Source of the DNA: Actinomyces sp. AC-20-1
GTDB lineage: Bacteria > Actinomycetota > Actinomycetes > Actinomycetales > Actinomycetaceae
Reading direction: 5' to 3'
DNA length: 64,000 nt
NCBI RefSeq assembly: GCF_023369555.1
Contig: NZ_JACJVC010000009.1
Coordinates: forward strand, 26,911-90,910
The notes under the pieces were generated by a model, which did no database searches, was not told where the DNA came from, and saw nothing but the letters and a program-made list of their open reading frames with translations. This document shows positions 60,046 through 64,000 of this stretch, in pieces (the stretch's first letter is position 1; every line of letters begins with the position of its first letter). A program made the position numbers and the translations under genes.

Positions 60046-62324
60046 GGTCCGTGGGGCTTCGCCTCCTGCGCGCCTGGGCGGCCGCAGCGGCTGCCGCGGT
60101 GCTTCTTGTGCCGACGGCGGTCGCCCCGCCCTGCGCCCAGGCGGCTGCCGGGCCGTCCCCGGCCAGCACGGCGTCCACCCGGGTCGCCCCGGCCGGCACG
60201 ACGACGGCCCCCTACGTCGAGGGCCAGGTGACCCTCTCGGTGGACTCGCTGGCCCCGGAGGTCCTCACCAGCGAGGAGTCCGTGACGATCACGGGATCGG
60301 TCACCAACGGCACGGACCGTCCGGTGCACGAGGCGAGCCTCGTGGTGCAGGTGCAGTCCCGCACGGAGGTGACGGTCGAGGAGCTCGAGCTGTGGCTGGC
60401 CCAGGCGCGCCGCACCCGGGTGAGCCAGGTGCGGGTCGAGGACACCGAGGACATCGCCCCCGGTGAGACGCGCAGCTTCTCGATCACGGTGCCGGCGGCC
60501 GACCTGCCCCTGTCCGATGAGGACCAGTGGGGGCCCCGGGGCGTCGAGGTCATCCTCACCGAGGGCTATGACACGGTGGCGGTGGACCGCACGCTGCTGC
60601 TGTGGGACCCGGGCACGACCGCCCAGGCCTCCCGGGTGACGGCCGTCGTGCCGGTCGCGGCCTCGGCGGCCGAGATGACGGCCCTGCTGTCCTCCACCAC
60701 CCCCACGGGCCCGGCCGAGGCCTCCGCCGAGGAGGCCCAGGAGGTGACGGCGCTGCGCCAGCGGGTGACGGCGCTGCTGGGCCTGGCGCGCGAGGGCGTC
60801 GTGCTCGCCGTCGACCCCTCCCTGCTTGAGGCCCTGGGCCTGCCCCTGGACAAGGAGGAGGCCGCCTCCGCCACAGCCTCCCCGGACCCGGCCGCCACCC
60901 CGGGGGACTCCGGCCCCACGGAGGCCCCGACGCAGGCCCCCGCCCCAGGCACCGCTCCGACGGCGACACCCACCTCCCAGCCCCCGGACCCCTCGGTGAC
61001 TCTGCGTCGGGCCCGCGCCGAGCTCGCCCGGGCCCTGACGGACGCGCGTGAGGCGGGCGACGTCGTCGTCCTGGCCTGGCAGGACGCGGACCTCGCCTCA
61101 CTGGCCCACCTCGGCGAGACCGACCTGGCCGCGAGCGCGCTCACCCGTGCGCACCAGGAGGCCTCCCTGCTGGACGACGCCCTCGGCACGGACCTGTCCT
61201 CCGGCACGACGACGGCCCTGGCGACCGGACCGCTCGACGCCGCGACCCTGTCCCTCCTGCCGGAGACGGTCACGACCGTCATCGCCTCCCCCGGTGACCT
61301 GCCGGTGGCCGAGGAGCTCTTCTACACGCCCTCGGGCACGACGACGGTCAACGGGCGCGCGGTGCTCGTGCCGGACGAGGACCTGTCGGACGCGGCCTCG
61401 GGCACCTCCGACGGCGCCGCGCTCAACGGGCTCGACGCCCGCCAGCTGCTGCGCGCGGACACCGCGGTGCGGGTGCGCCAGGCGCCGAGCGTGGGCCGTG
61501 ACGTCGTCGTCACCGTCAGCCGCGCCGAGGCCGCGAACCAGACCGCCGAGGTTCTTGACGAGCGACTGGACGCCCTGCTGGACGCCGGCTGGACGGTGCC
61601 GCAGGACCTCGGCTCCCTCGTCGGCTCCGCGCGCGAGGACGAGACGAACGGCGAGCAGGCCGCGCGCCAGCCCCTGCCGGAGGTGGCCCAGGCGGAGGGC
61701 GAGCTCACCGCCGAGGACCTGGCCGCCGCTCGGCAGGCCGAGGCGGGCCTGGAGACCCTGGCAACGGTCCTGTCGGACCCCCAGGCCGTCACCGGCGGGG
61801 CCACGGAGGTTGTGTCCGCCTGCGTGTCGAGCGCCTGGCGCACGGACACGGCGGGCAGGAGCGCCTACACGGCCGCCGTCGCCGGCCTGAGGGACACGGT
61901 GGCGGCGGGGCTGAGCGCGGCCCCGTCGTCGACGATCAACGTCATCGCGCAGTCCGCGTCCATGCCGGTGCGGGTCGTGTCCTCCCTCGACCAGGACGTG
62001 ACGGTGCGGGTGCACCTCAAGCCGAGCTCGACGCGCCTGCAGGTGTCCGAGGACGTCGAGGTGACGGTCCCGGCGCAGGGGGAGGCGACGGTGAGCGTGC
62101 CGATCACGGCCGTGGGCTCGGGTGAGGTCACGGTGACGATCGACCTGCTGGCCCCCGACGGCACGAGCGTGGGCACGCCGGTGGCGATCCTCACCCGGGT
62201 GCACGCGGACTGGGAGAACCTGGGCACGCGCGTCGTCGCCGGCCTGCTGGTGCTCGTCCTCGTCGCCGGCATCGTGCGCACGGTGCGTCGGGGTCGACGC
62301 ACGCCGACGGAGGGGGAGGCATGA
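60042..62324 (+). CDS. DUF6049-family exported membrane protein (Rv3909-like)
   Basis: This 760-residue protein has a signal sequence (LLRAWAAAAAAAVLLVPTAV). A long extracytoplasmic part contains an early beta domain (VTLSVDSLAPEVLTSEESVT) and a Pro/Thr/Ala-rich linker (PTEAPTQAPAPGTAPTATPT). A late beta domain (RVVSSLDQDVTVRVHLKPSS) is followed by a C-terminal membrane helix (VVAGLLVLVLVAGIVRTV) and a basic tail. It sits between the Nudix gene and murJ, where actinobacteria carry the essential-for-wall-linked Rv3909-type gene. A cell-envelope role with MurJ is inferred from this conserved neighbourhood. Both neighbouring junctions overlap. Confidence 0.88.
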   Translation: MRSVGLRLLRAWAAAAAAAVLLVPTAVAPPCAQAAAGPSPASTASTRVAPAGTTTAPYVEGQVTLSVDSLAPEVLTSEESVTITGSVTNGTDRPVHEASLVVQVQSRTEVTVEELELWLAQARRTRVSQVRVEDTEDIAPGETRSFSITVPAADLPLSDEDQWGPRGVEVILTEGYDTVAVDRTLLLWDPGTTAQASRVTAVVPVAASAAEMTALLSSTTPTGPAEASAEEAQEVTALRQRVTALLGLAREGVVLAVDPSLLEALGLPLDKEEAASATASPDPAATPGDSGPTEAPTQAPAPGTAPTATPTSQPPDPSVTLRRARAELARALTDAREAGDVVVLAWQDADLASLAHLGETDLAASALTRAHQEASLLDDALGTDLSSGTTTALATGPLDAATLSLLPETVTTVIASPGDLPVAEELFYTPSGTTTVNGRAVLVPDEDLSDAASGTSDGAALNGLDARQLLRADTAVRVRQAPSVGRDVVVTVSRAEAANQTAEVLDERLDALLDAGWTVPQDLGSLVGSAREDETNGEQAARQPLPEVAQAEGELTAEDLAAARQAEAGLETLATVLSDPQAVTGGATEVVSACVSSAWRTDTAGRSAYTAAVAGLRDTVAAGLSAAPSSTINVIAQSASMPVRVVSSLDQDVTVRVHLKPSSTRLQVSEDVEVTVPAQGEATVSVPITAVGSGEVTVTIDLLAPDGTSVGTPVAILTRVHADWENLGTRVVAGLLVLVLVAGIVRTVRRGRRTPTEGEA

Positions 62325-64000
62325 GCGCTAAGAGCTCCATCGCGCGCTCGAGCGCGGTGATGGCGGCCGGGACGCTGGCCTCGCGCCTGCTCGGTCTGGT
62401 GCGCAACGCGCTGCTCATCGCGGCCCTGGGGGCGACCGCCTCGGGGGCCGCCGACGCCTTCAACGTCGCCAACATGCTGCCCACGCAGCTGTACAACCTC
62501 ATCATCGGCGGTGTCCTCAACGCGATCCTCGTGCCGCAGATCGTGCGCGTCATGCGCGAGCGCAACGGTGACGAGCTCGTCAACCGCCTGCTCACGGCGG
62601 CGGCCGCCGCCATCGCCCTCATCTCGGCGCTCCTGACCGTCGCGGCGCCGCTGGTCATCACGCTGTACGCCTCGGGCCTGGACCGCTGGCAGCCACTGGC
62701 CTACGCCTTCGCCTTCTGGTGCATGCCGCAGGTGTTCTTCTACGGCCTGTACGCCCTGTGGGGGCAGGTGCTCAACGCCCGCCACAACTTCGGGCCCTAC
62801 ATGTGGGCGCCGGTGCTCAACAACGTCATCTCGATCGTCGCGATCCTGGCCTACCTGCGCCTGTACGGCGGCTACACCCAGGGTCAGGACCCGGGCGTGT
62901 GGGACGCGGGCCGTATCGCCCTGGTGGGTGGCACGACGACGCTGGGCATCGCCCTGCAGGCCCTGGTCCTGTACGTGCCGCTGCGCCGTTCGGGCTTCCG
63001 TCCCCGGATCGTGTGGGGACTGAGGGGCACGGGACTGGGCTCGATGTCGAAGGTGGCCCTGTGGGCCCTGGTGGGCACCGCCGTCGTCTCCCTGGGGGAC
63101 CTGGCGGTGACGAACCTGGGATCACGGGCGGTGACGGCCGCCGAGTCGACCGAGTACGCGGGCACCATCGTGCCCTCGACGACGATGTACGCCAACGCGC
63201 TGCTCGTCTACATGCTGCCCCAGTCGCTGGTGACGACCTCGGTCATCACGGCCCTGTTCACGCGCATGAGCGAGAAGGCTGCGGCCGGGGACCGCGAGGG
63301 GGTGCGTGAGGACCTGTCCCTGGGCCTGCGCTCGGTCGGCGTGTTCACGGTGCTGTTCGCCGTCGGGATCGCGACCCTGTCAGCCCCGGCCCTGCAGCTC
63401 TTCGTCCCCTCGATCTCCCTGGAGCAGGCGACGGCCTCCGCCCCGATCCTCACGGTGCTGGCCCTGGGGATCCCCTTCCAGGGCATCTGGTTCACCACCC
63501 AGCGGGTCATGCTGGCCTACGCCGACACCCGCAGGCTCGTGCGGGCGGACTGCGTCGTGGGCGGGGTCGCGGTGCTGGGCTGCGTGCTCGCCTACCTGCT
63601 GGCGCCGGCCAACCAGTGGATGGCGTGGGCGGCGGCCGCCAACGCGCTGTCCCTGGCGGCGGCCTCGGCGGCGGTCGTGCCCCTGCTGCGCCGCCACCTG
63701 CCGAGCCTGGACGGGCGGCGGGTGGCCTCGACCTACGCGCGCCTGGTGGGCGCGGCCCTCGTGGCCTTCGTCGTCGGGTGGGGGGTGCGCCGGCTCCTGG
63801 GACCGGCGGACGGGTCGATGACGGGCACCCGGGCGACGGACGCGCTCGTGACCGTGCTGCTGGCCGCCGTGCTCATGACGCTGGCCTACCTGGTGGCGGC
63901 GCGGGCGCTGCGCGTGGCGGAGCTGGGCGTCCTGTTCGGGCCGTTGTCGCGCCTCGTGCTCGCGGCGGGCCGCCTCCTGCCCGGCGGCGCGGGGCGGGCG
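62321..64000 (+). CDS. murJ: Lipid II flippase MurJ, truncated by the window edge
   Basis: The gene starts with the ATG at 62321, overlapping the previous stop, after GGGGGAGGC. It stays open to the right edge (560 codons). The protein opens SSAVMAAGTLASRLLGLVRN, then FNVANMLPTQLYNLIIGGVL and NAILVPQIVRVM, the MurJ/MviN signature, with at least twelve helices. MurJ flips lipid II across the membrane for peptidoglycan synthesis. In mycobacteria and relatives the protein extends into a pseudokinase and extracytoplasmic domain. Whether this one does so lies beyond the window. Confidence 0.95.
   Translation, partial: MSAKSSIARSSAVMAAGTLASRLLGLVRNALLIAALGATASGAADAFNVANMLPTQLYNLIIGGVLNAILVPQIVRVMRERNGDELVNRLLTAAAAAIALISALLTVAAPLVITLYASGLDRWQPLAYAFAFWCMPQVFFYGLYALWGQVLNARHNFGPYMWAPVLNNVISIVAILAYLRLYGGYTQGQDPGVWDAGRIALVGGTTTLGIALQALVLYVPLRRSGFRPRIVWGLRGTGLGSMSKVALWALVGTAVVSLGDLAVTNLGSRAVTAAESTEYAGTIVPSTTMYANALLVYMLPQSLVTTSVITALFTRMSEKAAAGDREGVREDLSLGLRSVGVFTVLFAVGIATLSAPALQLFVPSISLEQATASAPILTVLALGIPFQGIWFTTQRVMLAYADTRRLVRADCVVGGVAVLGCVLAYLLAPANQWMAWAAAANALSLAAASAAVVPLLRRHLPSLDGRRVASTYARLVGAALVAFVVGWGVRRLLGPADGSMTGTRATDALVTVLLAAVLMTLAYLVAARALRVAELGVLFGPLSRLVLAAGRLLPGGAGRA

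Overview
The window is typical high-GC actinobacterial chromosome: GTG starts are common, promoters often lie directly against start codons, and most sequence is clearly above 65 percent G+C. Gene content (rpsF-ssb-rpsR-rplI, dnaB, the cca-Nudix-DUF6049-murJ block that sits near oriC in many actinobacteria, an LAxTG-type cell-wall sorting signal, galactan and starch/sucrose enzymes) fits a host-associated actinobacterium, plausibly Actinomycetaceae. The genus is an inference.

Layout. 1-5.7 kb: a GH13 alpha-glucosidase cut by the left edge, L-serine dehydratase, an amylosucrase-type GH13 enzyme, and an HxlR regulator divergent from an NAD(P)-binding protein. 5.8-19.2 kb: housekeeping genes (pyridoxine kinase, dnaB, MATE exporter, restriction-endonuclease-fold protein, rplI-rpsR-ssb-rpsF, class A PBP, P-type ATPase). 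Spaces between these genes carry unusual arrays of short motifs repeated every 19-20 bp and then mirrored, and a DnaA-box cluster lies upstream of dnaB. 19.2-36 kb: a galactan locus with three GH53 endo-galactanases (secreted, cytoplasmic, wall-anchored), a GH42 beta-galactosidase, two complete sugar ABC importers, a LacI regulator and a TipA-like MerR regulator. 36-46 kb: MFS transporter and TetR regulator, a DUF4832-like lipoprotein, a GH42-GH30 operon, and serC-serA. 46-57.9 kb: an accessory island with small membrane proteins, a decayed serine recombinase, a frameshifted Fic toxin with its antitoxin, a short CRISPR array, a five-gene cas operon and a DUF4143-type ATPase. 57.9-64 kb: cca, Nudix, DUF6049, murJ (cut by the right edge).

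How the genes work together. The galactan genes mirror the Bacillus gan logic. Surface GH53 enzymes cut beta-1,4-galactan, lipoproteins plus MalF/MalG permeases import the oligosaccharides, and cytoplasmic GH53, GH42 and perhaps GH30 enzymes finish the digestion. No ATPase subunit is present, so a shared MsiK-type ATPase elsewhere is inferred.

The most interesting system is the CRISPR-Cas locus. Its interference genes look like type I-G (former I-U: Cas3 with a C-terminal HD domain, Csb3-, Csb1- and Csb2-like proteins). Its RNA-processing side looks like type I-E: a stand-alone Cas6e-like protein, 28-nt repeats and exactly 33-nt spacers. No cas1, cas2 or cas4 is present. Upstream of cas3, immediately downstream of a good promoter, is a solitary degenerate repeat followed by a spacer-like sequence and a second stem-loop unit about 60 bp on. 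This resembles the crRNA-like regulatory RNAs (CreA/CreR type) known from other type I systems.
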